Made by a program: the position numbers and the translations under genes
Shown here: piece by piece, positions 34,004 through 42,818 of the stretch
How positions within the stretch are numbered: position 1 is the first letter of the stretch
Layout: each line of letters opens with the position of its first letter
Notes under the pieces: model-generated
What the model saw: the letters and a program-made list of their open reading frames with translations, nothing else
What the model was told of the DNA's origin: nothing
The model's database searches: none
Assembly (NCBI GenBank): GCA_041738715.1
Contig: JBGSPI010000052.1
Location: 1-64,000 of the forward strand
From: Chamaesiphon sp041738715
GTDB lineage: Bacteria; Cyanobacteriota; Cyanobacteriia; Cyanobacteriales; Chamaesiphonaceae
Length of the DNA stretch: 64,000 nt
Direction: 5' to 3'

Positions 34004-34184
34004 ACTAAATAAACCCCACAAAAGTATCCGAAAACACCGATCGAAGCGACCCGAAAGTACCCAAGTTATCAGATGATGGAGGTTGTCTAGATCGATATTA
34101 TCAGGGCAGTCATGGTAGTCATACCATTCAACCGCTCAGTAATAACGACCGGACTTTGTGAGATTGTTATTTTTAGAGGTTATT

Positions 34185-35474
34185 GTGAAAAAAGTTTTAG
34201 CAATTGTATTGGGCGGCGGTGCCGGTACCCGGTTATATCCACTCACAAAACTCCGGGCAAAACCTGCTGTTCCCTTGGCAGGTAAATATCGGCTGATTGA
34301 TATCCCCGTGAGCAACTGTATCAATTCCGAAATTTTCAAGATTTACGTACTGACACAGTTTAACTCCGCCTCACTGAATCGGCATTTATCCCGCGCCTAC
34401 AATTTTTCGGGATTTAGTGACGGATTTGTCGAAGTGTTAGCCGCACAACAAACGAAGGATAATCCCGACTGGTTCCAGGGTACCGCAGATGCTGTCCGGC
34501 AATACCTGCGGACGATTGAAGAATGGGATGTGAATGAAGTCGTGATCCTCTCTGGCGATCACCTCTATCGGATGGATTATCGTCTCTTTGTCGAACGCCA
34601 TCGCGAAACTAATGCCGATATTACGCTCTCAGTAGTACCAATCAGTGAGAAAAACGCCTCCGAATTTGGCTTGATGAAAGTCGATACCGCTGGGCGAGTT
34701 GTGGAATTCAGTGAAAAACCCAAGGGTGAGGCACTGAAAAACATGCGCGTGGACACTACCAAATTGGGTCTAAACGCCGAGCAAGCAGCCGAGAAGCCTT
34801 ATATTGCTTCAATGGGGATTTACGTCTTCAAAAAAGAGGTTTTGGTAGACTTGCTGAACAAGTCCCTGGAGCAAACCGACTTTGGTAAGGAAATTATCCC
34901 CGGTGCATCAGCCACCCATAATATTCAAGCTTACCTGTTCGACGGCTACTGGGAGGACATTGGAACGATCGAGTCATTCTACGACGCGAATTTAGCTCTG
35001 ACGCAGCAACCTACCCCGCCATTTAGCTTCTATGATGAGCAAGCACCAATTTACACTCGATCACGTTACCTACCACCGACAAAGTTATTGGATGCTCATG
35101 TGACAGAATCGATGATTGGTGAAGGTTGCATCATCAAAAAATGTCGGATTCACCACTCAGTTCTGGGTGTCCGCGCACGGGTGATGGATGGTTGCACGAT
35201 CGAGGATACGCTGATTATGGGTTCGGACTTCTACGAACCTGCACCGGAACGTAAAATTCAAACTGAAATTGGTGGAGTGCCAATGGGCATCGGCTTCAAT
35301 ACGACAATTCGGCGTGCGATCATCGATAAAAATGCTCGGATCGGCTCTGATGTGGTAATTGTCAATAAAGAGGGAATTGAGGAAGCGCAACGCGAAGATG
35401 ATGGTTTCTACATTCGGAGCGGGATTGTTGTAGTCCTAAAAAATGCCACTATTCCCGATCGGACAATTATCTAA
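34185..35474 (+). CDS. glgC: Glucose-1-phosphate adenylyltransferase (ADP-glucose pyrophosphorylase)
   Basis: A 429-residue enzyme, the same length as characterised cyanobacterial GlgC. It makes ADP-glucose from ATP and glucose-1-phosphate for glycogen synthesis. Motifs: VLGGGAGTRLYPLTKLRAKPAVPLAGKYRLIDIP, WFQGTADAVRQYL, SGDHLYRMDY, SEKPKGEALKNM, and a left-handed beta-helix C-terminus ending in VVVLKNATIPDRTII. The start is GTG 34185, with AGAGG just upstream. The allosteric 3-phosphoglycerate/phosphate site typical of cyanobacteria is expected at the C-terminus. It complements the sucrose synthase and GH65 genes. Confidence 0.97.
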   Translation: MKKVLAIVLGGGAGTRLYPLTKLRAKPAVPLAGKYRLIDIPVSNCINSEIFKIYVLTQFNSASLNRHLSRAYNFSGFSDGFVEVLAAQQTKDNPDWFQGTADAVRQYLRTIEEWDVNEVVILSGDHLYRMDYRLFVERHRETNADITLSVVPISEKNASEFGLMKVDTAGRVVEFSEKPKGEALKNMRVDTTKLGLNAEQAAEKPYIASMGIYVFKKEVLVDLLNKSLEQTDFGKEIIPGASATHNIQAYLFDGYWEDIGTIESFYDANLALTQQPTPPFSFYDEQAPIYTRSRYLPPTKLLDAHVTESMIGEGCIIKKCRIHHSVLGVRARVMDGCTIEDTLIMGSDFYEPAPERKIQTEIGGVPMGIGFNTTIRRAIIDKNARIGSDVVIVNKEGIEEAQREDDGFYIRSGIVVVLKNATIPDRTII

Positions 35475-35828
35475 TTAAGCAACTTGTTAGTTCTTTGTCA
35501 ACCTTGTTGACATACATCAGATCCCCGACTTTGGAGCAGTCGGGGATTTATCTCTAGAAATAAAAGATTGGAATCGATCGATTTCACACAAAAATCGACT
35601 CTGGTAATGATGTGATAGCAATTTATACTGGTTTAACTCCATCTGATGACAATTTGACAAGTACCTAAAATTTATTCTCGACACCCACAACAGCGAAAGT
35701 ATCATCGATTTCACCGCGATCTGTCGTGTCTGTGCGCCTAAATCCGAACTTTTCAAATCAGTGTCGAGTTTCAGTTGTGGAAACAGCCTAATATAGAATA
35801 AACAACCACTTGAGATAGAGTAAAAACG
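35475..35828. other. Intergenic region between glgC and serS
   Basis: A 354-bp region with a strong hairpin near its start (35521-35547), then AT-rich DNA without a convincing ORF. A short minus-strand frame here reads low-quality sequence and I do not accept it. It likely holds the serS promoter near its 3' end. Confidence 0.4.
35521..35547 (+). terminator. glgC terminator hairpin
   Basis: ATCCCCGACT and AGTCGGGGAT form a perfect 10-bp stem with a 7-base loop 46 bases after the glgC stop, followed by TTATC. Likely terminator, or an end of a dispersed hairpin repeat. Confidence 0.6.
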
Positions 35829-37115
35829 GTGCTGGACATTAGACAGATTCGGGAAAATCCAGAAATAGTACAGACGAAACTAGATCGCCGAGGCGAAGGT
35901 GTGTATGATATCCAGCCTATTCTCGCTCTAGATAAACAGCAACGTGAACTAGAGTTTAATCGCAGTCAACTTCAGGCACGCAGCAACGAAATTGGTAAGC
36001 TCGTCGGTGAGAAAATTAAGTCAGGGACAGCACCAACTAGTGCCGAAATTCAAACTCTCAAAGATGAAGGGAATGCTGTCAAAGCTCAGTTGAGCGAGTT
36101 AGAACCAGCCGAACGCGAACTCAAAGCCCAAATTCACACCCTGCTTTTACAACTCCCTAACCTGCCTAGTGATACAACCCCAATCGGCAAAAGTGAAGCA
36201 GAGAATGTCGAAGTCCGTAAATGGGGTGATGAATATATCCCTAGCAATCCCAATATTCTGCCCCATTGGGATATTGGTGAAAAATTAGGGATCTTAAATT
36301 TTGAGAGCAGTGCTAAAGTTGCCCAGAGTCGATTTGTGACGCTCATGGGTGCAGGTGCAGCACTAGAACGTGCTCTGATTAGCTTTATGCTCGATCGGCA
36401 GATCCAAGCTGGTTATACTGAAGTTAGCCCGCCAATTCTGGTTAATACCGCTTCACTGACAGCAACAGGACAGTTACCTAAATTTGCCGAAGACAGTTTT
36501 AAGTGTGCGGAAGATGATTTGTGGCTGATTCCCACCGCCGAAGTGCCTGTCACCAATCTCTATCGGGGCGACATCCTCAATAGCGAACAACTGCCGATTT
36601 ATCACTGTGCCTATACCCCCTGTTTCCGACGGGAGGCTGGTAGTGCAGGTAGAGATACGCGCGGATTAATTCGGCTCCATCAGTTCAATAAAATTGAACT
36701 AGTCGAGTTTGTCCATCCTGATACCTCGGAGCAGGAGCACGAAGCTCTAGTCAAGAATGCTGAAGCCATTCTGCAAGCCCTCAAATTGCCCTATCGAGTG
36801 CTAGAACTCTGTAGCGGGGATTTGGGCTTTGCTGCGGTGAAATGCTATGACTTAGAAGTGTGGCTGCCTTCGGCTGGCAAGTATCGAGAAATTTCCAGTT
36901 GCTCCAATTTCAAAGATTTTCAGGCTCGTCGGGGCGATATCCGCTTTAAGGAGACGGGGAAAAAAGGGACACAATTTGTTCACACACTGAATGGTTCAGG
37001 CTTGGCGGTAGGGCGGACGATGGCAGCAATTTTGGAAAACTATCAGCAAGCAGATGGCGCGATCAAAGTCCCCGAAGTACTGCAAACTTATTTGGGCAGG
37101 GAAATACTGGCGTAA
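35829..37115 (+). CDS. serS: Seryl-tRNA synthetase
   Basis: A 428-residue class II synthetase charging tRNA-Ser. The N-terminal ~100 residues are the long antiparallel coiled-coil tRNA arm (LDIRQIRENPEIVQTKLDRRG onward). The core shows GYTEVSPPILVNTASLTATGQLPKF, the serine/ATP motif 2 CFRREAGSAGRDTRGLIRLHQFNKIEL, and motif 3 LNGSGLAVGRTMAAILENYQ. GTG start at 35829. Housekeeping gene with its own upstream gap. Confidence 0.97.
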   Translation: MLDIRQIRENPEIVQTKLDRRGEGVYDIQPILALDKQQRELEFNRSQLQARSNEIGKLVGEKIKSGTAPTSAEIQTLKDEGNAVKAQLSELEPAERELKAQIHTLLLQLPNLPSDTTPIGKSEAENVEVRKWGDEYIPSNPNILPHWDIGEKLGILNFESSAKVAQSRFVTLMGAGAALERALISFMLDRQIQAGYTEVSPPILVNTASLTATGQLPKFAEDSFKCAEDDLWLIPTAEVPVTNLYRGDILNSEQLPIYHCAYTPCFRREAGSAGRDTRGLIRLHQFNKIELVEFVHPDTSEQEHEALVKNAEAILQALKLPYRVLELCSGDLGFAAVKCYDLEVWLPSAGKYREISSCSNFKDFQARRGDIRFKETGKKGTQFVHTLNGSGLAVGRTMAAILENYQQADGAIKVPEVLQTYLGREILA

Positions 37116-37359
37116 GCTACTAGTGGGGGTAATAGTTGAGGCGGAGGATAAACAACGCTCGTCGAGGCGATCGGGTTGCCGAGCCATTGAAACGAGTAGC
37201 CAAAGCTCCAGAAGCCCGCTCTCTACCGTCAGGTGAGAGTCGGGTAGGTGGAAAACTAGGATATGTCACAAAAGGCGAAATGAGGAATCAGAATTGGGTC
37301 GCTGATCTATGATACTTTTGCCACCCTAACCCCCCAAAGCCTAATCTCTACTCTCTAAA
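37116..37359. other. Unexplained GC-richer intergenic stretch after serS
   Basis: 244 bp without an ORF. It contains a possible stem CCCGCTCTC-N9..GAGAGTCGGG (near 37217-37244) inside a stretch (37135-37280) richer in G and C than other gaps here, which reads like a structured RNA fragment or intron/repeat remnant. I cannot assign it to a family. Confidence 0.35.
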
Positions 37360-38472
37360 CTAGGGTAAACTCGGTTGAACTTCTGACTTAGTAATTTCCT
37401 TATCAGCCGCGCCAGGAACGTCCCCAACTCGCCGATTAACTTCGATGCCAACTTCCTCCAACACAACCGTTGGCGATAGAGTTTGTTCGCCTTCAACTCG
37501 CTTGACTTTCACCTTGCCATCGTAAATGCGATCGCCAACTTCGACATAGCGGCTAAATGATTCATTTGGCAGTCTAACAATTACCTGGGTTTTTCCGTCT
37601 ACTTGGATCACGCCAGATACACCAACGGCAGTCGCTAATTTTGGTTCTGGTTTAGCAACGACAGTATTAATAGGATTAGCTGAACGCTTTAGCGGTTGAG
37701 GGACAGGCTTCAGGGCAATTGGTTTAATTGCTAAAGTTGGTTGAGTGATGGGCTTGAGTGCCACGGTTGGCTTCTGAATTAATGGGGTAGTGCTAGGATT
37801 TTTAACTACAGCTACCTTTGGAGTATTTTTCTGCACACTCGGTTTAGCTGTTTGAGAGCTCTGGGTTTTTGGACTTGTGACCTCGACTTTGGCCAAATCT
37901 GGTTTGATTGGTTCGATGGCGACTAGTGACTTTCCTCTCTTTGCTGCTAGCTTAGTAGCAATTTTGTCAGGAATTTTGCCTTCGCGTAAAGGCTGATTGA
38001 CACCAGATTTAATAGCGGGCGAATTTGCTGTTGTCGTAGTCTGACGGAGAGTTTTCGCGATAGTAGCTCTCTGAGGAGGTTGAATCGGCTGACCGAGCAG
38101 ATCCTTGGGCAATGCTGCTTCGATCGGTTGTAATGATAATGTCGCAAATGGATCGGGACGACCTTTGGCGACGGTTCTTGCCCAACTATCACCATCAGTG
38201 GGTGGAATTAACCCTGCTGCCACATCAACCGAAACAGGCTTCGTGGCGGTAGATTTTGCTGTAACCAGTGGTGGGGTGGTAGTAGTTGGGCTAGTCACCA
38301 CTGGGATCGGAGTAGCCGCCGTCGGTGCAACTGTTGGTGCGACAGCAGCAGGACTAGCCGTTGCACTCGGACTAGGAGTTGGAGCCGGCTTTTTGTCACC
38401 CTCTCCACCGCAACTAGTCATCATCATTGCCAAACTACTCATCGCACCCAGATAAAACCAATACTTATTCAT
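37360..38472 (-). CDS. Proline/threonine-rich putative lipoprotein, PilP-like C-terminus
   Basis: A 370-residue exported protein with a lipobox-like MMTSC (about Cys21) after a short hydrophobic signal. A long Pro/Ala/Thr/Val-rich low-complexity region (about residues 25-90) is followed by repeats of Lys-Pro-Val/Ile words (ALKPITQPTLAIKPIALKPVPQP). The C-terminal ~80 residues are ordered: GVSGVIQVDGKTQVIVRLPNESFSRYVEVGDRIYDGKVKVKRVE, a small beta domain like PilP/PulC or HofP. This suggests a link between an outer layer and a pilus or secretion machine; that is inference. It lies next to sigF, which controls pilus genes in some cyanobacteria. Confidence 0.6.
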   Translation of the reverse strand: MNKYWFYLGAMSSLAMMMTSCGGEGDKKPAPTPSPSATASPAAVAPTVAPTAATPIPVVTSPTTTTPPLVTAKSTATKPVSVDVAAGLIPPTDGDSWARTVAKGRPDPFATLSLQPIEAALPKDLLGQPIQPPQRATIAKTLRQTTTTANSPAIKSGVNQPLREGKIPDKIATKLAAKRGKSLVAIEPIKPDLAKVEVTSPKTQSSQTAKPSVQKNTPKVAVVKNPSTTPLIQKPTVALKPITQPTLAIKPIALKPVPQPLKRSANPINTVVAKPEPKLATAVGVSGVIQVDGKTQVIVRLPNESFSRYVEVGDRIYDGKVKVKRVEGEQTLSPTVVLEEVGIEVNRRVGDVPGAADKEITKSEVQPSLP

Positions 38473-38675
38473 TACGTTCTATACCTCGTTCTTATTGATA
38501 TCTATACACATATAATGCTGCTGACGATAGATTAAATGCTCATTCTGTCCCACTGTGTAAGATTGAGACTAAATCAATGGTGGTCAAAAGTCAGAGCGAC
38601 GATCTCGGCTGTCAGTATTGCTTAATGGATTGTTTATTTTTATACTACCCAAATGCTGGTCGATAATATCGCTGT

Positions 38676-39449
38676 CTAAGCTTCATTGCTAATCAATAAC
38701 ATTTTTAGTCGATTCAGCCCTTTTTTGACATGACGAGAGACAGTGATCACACTAATATCCATGCGCTCGGCGACCTGTTTTTGCGTCAGATCGTGGAGGA
38801 AGACAAATTCGAGGATTTCGCGGGTGTGCTGTTCTAATGCCACTAAACTTTGTTGGACACGTAATCGATCTTCTTGGGTCAGTTGAAAGCTCTGATACTG
38901 TCGATCGGGTAACATATCCACTAGATTGTGTGCTTCTTCATCACTGCCAACCGGAGCATCCAAACTGACTGGTTGACGGTTTTGATAAGCCAGTTTGATT
39001 TCCTGCCATTCCGTGATCGGAAGATCCAAAGCACAGGCTATTTCCACTTCCGTGGGTTGACGTTGGTACTTCGCTTGAAAGTCTCTAGTAATCGTACCCG
39101 CTTGTTGGATCATGGCAAACCAGCGGCGAGGCATTCTCAGGACTGAACTCTTATCCCGTAGGTAATGCTGAATTTCACCTCGGATATAGGGGATGGCAAA
39201 CGTACTAAAAGCACATCCTTTGCTAATCTCAAACTTATCGATCGCATTAATCAGTCCGATGCTACCAACCTGAAGTAAATCATCATAAGTTTCTTGGCAT
39301 TGATTTACCCAAAAATGTGCTTCCTTGCGCACTAACCCTAAGTTTAGCTCGACAATCTGGTTGCGCAGACCAGCTTTGCCAGTCTGTTGATATTCCCGCA
39401 GTAGTTGTAAACTTTGATGCTTGAGATCGCATTCTAAACTGGTACTCAT
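38676..39449 (-). CDS. sigF: RNA polymerase sigma factor SigF (group 3)
   Basis: A 257-residue sigma-70 family protein of the SigB/F/G branch. Region 2 is LLQVGSIGLINAIDKFEISKGCAFSTFAIPYIRGEIQHYLRD, region 3 lies around MPRRWFAMIQQAGTITRDF, and region 4 with its helix-turn-helix is LTQKQVAERMDISVITVSRHVKKGLNRLK. In Synechocystis SigF is needed for type IV pilus gene expression and motility. No anti-sigma gene is adjacent. A long gene-free region lies upstream. Confidence 0.9.
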   Translation of the reverse strand: MSTSLECDLKHQSLQLLREYQQTGKAGLRNQIVELNLGLVRKEAHFWVNQCQETYDDLLQVGSIGLINAIDKFEISKGCAFSTFAIPYIRGEIQHYLRDKSSVLRMPRRWFAMIQQAGTITRDFQAKYQRQPTEVEIACALDLPITEWQEIKLAYQNRQPVSLDAPVGSDEEAHNLVDMLPDRQYQSFQLTQEDRLRVQQSLVALEQHTREILEFVFLHDLTQKQVAERMDISVITVSRHVKKGLNRLKMLLISNEA

Positions 39450-40182
39450 GACAATTTATTCATTCAGAGTTGATATTGATGCACTTTCAGATGTTAGGTA
39501 ATCTCAATCTATTTAGTTCAGAGTGACTTGGTGACTACCTACCTAAATTACATAAATGATTAACCCCTCCGCGTCGAGTTTAATCTTTGGCACCGATAAA
39601 TTCCATCAGTAGGATTACTAGTTCTCCGTATCTACCGAAAATTAAATTTATCTATCTCCGTGATTATACGTAATCGTTTTTCTCGATCTAATTCAAGTAG
39701 GTTTAATGACATTTTCGCCGATTGGTTTGCAAATGGTTGTGATAACTCCATCAGGATCTTCACGATCATTATCACAAGTGAAGCAAATAGACTCGCAGTA
39801 ATATGTGGCTTGGCTATACTGTCGGAATTTCGCTACTCGCTAGCGTTTGAGTTAGAACCTAAGACAATAGGTAAGTACTGTAGTTTTATTACAAGAAAGC
39901 TGCAAAATGAAAAATATCTACACAATCAACATCCTAACAATGTACTCTGGCATCAATTTCCAACCAAAGTTACATGAATTGCAATCTGGCTCGGTTAGTC
40001 AGCGACTGAAGTCGCTGCGCTGACTCAAACAAGAACAAGTATTAGTTTAACCGAACCGTATTGACATGGATCGGATTGTGTAGATTTAGTCTAGCTGACT
40101 GGACTGTAAATATTTTTAGTCCAGGCGCGTTAACAACATAGTTTCCAAATCGATCGTCTTTTAATTATGCTCAGACTATCTA
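39450..40182. other. 733-bp region without a convincing gene
   Basis: The only sizable frame (39660-39977, plus, 105 codons) has no family-like motif, no good ribosome binding site and an unusual composition, so I do not call it. Two hairpins are visible: AGCGACT-GA-AGTCGCT with flanking AGTC/GACT (39997-40025) of a type repeated in cyanobacterial genomes, and CTGGACT/AGTCCAG (40099-40124) beyond the cyAbrB stop. The sigF promoter is expected near 39450-39600. Confidence 0.45.
39997..40025. repeat. Hairpin-type dispersed repeat
   Basis: AGTCAGCGACTGAAGTCGCT followed by GCGCTGACT. The inner arms AGCGACT and AGTCGCT pair perfectly around GA, and the outer AGTC and GACT can also pair. This is a typical interspersed palindrome of cyanobacterial intergenic DNA. 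Confidence 0.5.
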
Positions 40183-40563
40183 CTACTCAGCTTGATTTCG
40201 ATCGATCTGAATCAGGTGGATATGCTTGTAGCCAAGCTTAATTTCAAACTCGTCTCCTTCAGATAAACCCATCTCTTTAGTGTAGGTTGAACCGATCACA
40301 ATTTGGAGATTTTTGTGTACTGTCACTTTATAAGTGGGTGCGCGACCTCGACCGTCTAAGCTACCTTCTGGGTCGAGAGGAACACCTTTTGCTGCGAGTA
40401 CAGCATCATAAAAATCAGTCAAATTAACACGCACCTGACCAGTTTTAGATGTGCTGTAATAACCGCATTGTCTAGCTGTTTCGCGTCTGGGAAGGTTGGA
40501 GAGTTCCTTGACTTTTTGAAGTAGAGCTTTCCCGGTCAAGGGAGTAGGTGAAGTTTCTGTCAT
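40183..40563 (-). CDS. cyAbrB-type transcriptional regulator
   Basis: A 126-residue AbrB-like DNA-binding protein of the cyanobacteria-specific cyAbrB clade. The N-terminal half has the clade signature LTGKALLQKVKELSNLPRRETARQCGYYS. The C-terminal half carries the AbrB/SpoVT-like swapped-hairpin domain KVTVHKNLQIVIGSTYTKEMGLSEGDEFEIKLG. In Synechocystis the two paralogues (Sll0359, Sll0822) influence carbon and nitrogen genes. Which paralogue this is cannot be decided here. Confidence 0.9.
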   Translation of the reverse strand: MTETSPTPLTGKALLQKVKELSNLPRRETARQCGYYSTSKTGQVRVNLTDFYDAVLAAKGVPLDPEGSLDGRGRAPTYKVTVHKNLQIVIGSTYTKEMGLSEGDEFEIKLGYKHIHLIQIDRNQAE

Positions 40564-40866
40564 TTGCTTACTAAATATCTCGACATCTATAGAACAGTGA
40601 ACAAAGCGAAGAGCGAAAATAGCTCTTTATAAATATATCTCCAAATTGCTCAGAAATAACAAAAATTTTATAAAATCTGGGAAGTTTAGATAAAGTTTTA
40701 TTAGGTACAATCTCGGTGTGAAATTATAAATTATCTACGATCGAGGTTAGGGTTCGGCAATTTTTGGTTAATTGGCTAAAAGGTCTACGCTTGACTACAG
40801 ATCGAAAATACCTAGTTAATTATGGCATGATGGAGCTATGGTGCTGTTGAAAGGTAAATATCAATC
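40564..40866. promoter_or_regulatory. Divergent region between cyAbrB and hli genes
   Basis: 303 bp, AT-rich, no ORF. It must contain both promoters. I searched by eye for a HLR1 (RpaB) direct repeat upstream of the hli gene and found no clear match. Confidence 0.35.
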
Positions 40867-41109
40867 GTGACTAAGAAAATACAATCAGACCCAACAACGT
40901 TGGCTAATACTGTGGATCTTTCCCCCACTACAAATAAGGGTGACAAGATGGAAGATAATTCGTCTCTGTCTTCAGCGGAACCGAGTTTCGGCTGGAATGT
41001 CTATGCCGAACAAATTAATGGTCGATTTGCCATGGTCGGGTTTGTCTTATTATTAGCCTTAGAACTATTCACTGGTCAGAATTTATTCACCTGGCTAGGA
41101 TTAAAATAG
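40867..41109 (+). CDS. High light-inducible protein (one-helix Hlip)
   Basis: An 80-residue thylakoid protein with one transmembrane helix of the chlorophyll a/b-binding type: ExxNGRxAMxGF is read as YAEQINGRFAMVGFVLLLALELFTG. Hlips bind chlorophyll and carotenoids and protect photosystem II assembly under light stress. The start is GTG 40867; the ATG at 40948 would give a shorter protein starting EDNSSLSS and is also possible. An inverted-repeat terminator follows. Confidence 0.9.
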   Translation: MTKKIQSDPTTLANTVDLSPTTNKGDKMEDNSSLSSAEPSFGWNVYAEQINGRFAMVGFVLLLALELFTGQNLFTWLGLK

Positions 41110-41191
41110 GTGAGCAGGGCAGATCGCTCGGTATCAAACATCAAACTTTGAATCCGCAACGCTAGAAACATTCACTTACCCTACCAAGCAA

Positions 41192-41237
41192 AACGCGCGA
41201 TCTCCAAGGGCAAATTAAGCCGTGGAGATTGCGCGTT
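41192..41237. terminator. Bidirectional terminator between hli and ycf66
   Basis: AACGCGCGATCTCCA and TGGAGATTGCGCGTT form a 15-bp stem (one G-T type mismatch) with a 16-base loop between two convergent genes. Confidence 0.6.
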
Positions 41238-41258
41238 GAGAACTAAAGATAAATTGAT

Positions 41259-42176
41259 TTAATATTGATCGGGAAAAACGATCGGCTCTTCAGTGCCGGA
41301 CGGTGGTAAAGCAGCTTCGGGATGAACGGGTTCGTAATCGACGTAGCCGGTCATCGATCCGTTGGCACTGCGGCTATTTGTTGGCAGATCGTGCCGATTA
41401 TCGTCGCGATCTGGACGTGTCGATCGATTGCGACGGCGGCGGGGTGTAGAGTCTTCATTCAGATTGTCGCGATTAAATTCACTGGTGGCGCGAGTATCGT
41501 CAGTTTCGAGCCAACCCCGATCCTCAGTTCGCGCACGGCTACCAGATCTATCCTGGCGATCGCGGTCGAAACGCTGAGATGAACGGTCTTGAGTGAGATC
41601 TGCATCTGGGAGGGCACGTTGAGCCGTTCTGGGACTCGGCAGGTCGTCCCAAAGGTTGGGATCGCGGCGTTCGCCATAACGTTCATCTTCTCCATCTCTA
41701 GCATCAAACGATCGATTGCGCCGACGAGAGAGCATCGGTTCAACTTCTGACTCCTGACGTTCGGCTAATAACCGTCGCTCCTCATCTTCATAATTTACTT
41801 CTCTGCGTCTTTTGGCTGGGCGACGCTCTCTGGGCTGATCTAAATAATCGTCTTCCAACCGGGCATTATAAACGGATTTGGGCCGCTCTGCACCCACTTG
41901 TCTGTTTTTAAGTTGTTTGTTTTCGGCTCTTAAATTAATAAATCGCCACATCAGACTGATAGTTGCTGAAAGCAATAACAATTGTTGGAATGCCATTGCT
42001 GCACCTAGATCGAGACTAACCATTAACAGCAAGCCACAGACGATCCCAACGATCACATAGATATTGTCAGAATCCTCGGATAAGTTTGGTTTGAGCTTGC
42101 TGGTAACGAATAAAGATAGAGAAGCAATAATTAGAACTAAACCAAATAATAATGCTGCGGGAATGCCAAAACTCAT
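41259..42176 (-). CDS. ycf66: Ycf66 family protein
   Basis: A 305-residue membrane protein. Three hydrophobic helices occupy about residues 1-85 (FGIPAALLFGLVLIIASLSLFVTSKL; IYVIVGIVCGLLLMVSLDLG; QQLLLLSATISLMWRF), followed by a long Arg/Asp/Glu-rich tail with no clear domain. The helical part matches the Ycf66 family of cyanobacteria and chloroplasts, whose function is unknown. It is on the same strand as psbX. Confidence 0.85.
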   Translation of the reverse strand: MSFGIPAALLFGLVLIIASLSLFVTSKLKPNLSEDSDNIYVIVGIVCGLLLMVSLDLGAAMAFQQLLLLSATISLMWRFINLRAENKQLKNRQVGAERPKSVYNARLEDDYLDQPRERRPAKRRREVNYEDEERRLLAERQESEVEPMLSRRRNRSFDARDGEDERYGERRDPNLWDDLPSPRTAQRALPDADLTQDRSSQRFDRDRQDRSGSRARTEDRGWLETDDTRATSEFNRDNLNEDSTPRRRRNRSTRPDRDDNRHDLPTNSRSANGSMTGYVDYEPVHPEAALPPSGTEEPIVFPDQY

Positions 42177-42528
42177 AACTAATAAATTTTCTCCAACTTT
42201 TCAGCAAGCTCGGAGGCTTTAACCCGATCCGATCTTTGCTTGAATACTATAGATCCTAACGAAAAATCGCGCGGATGTGTGCTAACGAGTGTACCATCTC
42301 TAGTTTGCCCCAATCTGAACCGATCGTTCATCTATAGAGATCGTTGGATTTTGTCATAACAAAAACCTCAATCAGATCGGCTGCCGATCTGATAATGATG
42401 GCTAGCTTTTGACCTAACTGAGGTTAGAAGTTATCGGTCGGTTCTCGTTGGCGGTAGCGAAGCGTTGCTGAAGGCTAGACTTTGCCCCACTAAAAGCCTC
42501 TCCCACGCAGAAAGGCTTCTCCAACGAA
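42177..42528. other. Gap between ycf66 and psbX
   Basis: 352 bp without an ORF. It holds the psbX terminator (42494-42518) and a second structure at 42364-42425: a perfect 10-bp hairpin (ATCAGATCGG / CCGATCTGAT) inside a weaker outer pair AACCTCA / TGAGGTT. The ycf66 promoter should be near its left end. Confidence 0.5.
42494..42518 (-). terminator. psbX terminator
   Basis: On the minus strand, AAGCCT and AGGCTT form a hairpin with a 13-base loop and the right arm continues into a run of T (AGGCTTTT). It lies just after the psbX stop. Confidence 0.5.
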
Positions 42529-42648
42529 CTAGTTGCGTTGAACCTTGTCTTTTTGGCTGATGAAGATTAACCCGACAGTAGCAGGGACAACTACGATCAA
42601 TCCGCCGTAAAGTAGGCTATACAAAAAATTGGCTAATGTAGGTGTCAT
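42529..42648 (-). CDS. psbX: Photosystem II protein PsbX
   Basis: A 39-residue single-helix protein reading MTPTLANFLYSLLYGGLIVV then PATVGLIFISQKDKVQRN. This is the PsbX sequence as known in cyanobacteria (TPSLANFL, then VVIPATVGLIFISQKDK, usually 39 residues). It sits at the periphery of photosystem II near cytochrome b559 and helps plastoquinone exchange. It is too short for common ORF cutoffs but unmistakable. Confidence 0.93.
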   Translation of the reverse strand: MTPTLANFLYSLLYGGLIVVVPATVGLIFISQKDKVQRN

Positions 42649-42818
42649 AACGTTTTTTATCCTGGGATCGATTAAGAGATTCTTTCCTCTAATTTTAGCT
42701 ATTTAGTTGCATGATGAGAAGTATTTAACTAAATTAACTCGATTTGGAGATTGCTATCATAGGAGCAAGACTGTCAGATCCTGACTGGCTAACATTAACT
42801 TATCTCAATTTGGATTGA

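Noticed and set aside
37135..37280. Complete group II intron
   Set aside because: No reverse transcriptase ORF and no recognisable domain V; at most a fragment.
39660..39977. 105-codon frame in the gap upstream of sigF
   Set aside because: No recognisable motif, no good ribosome binding site, and composition unlike its neighbours.
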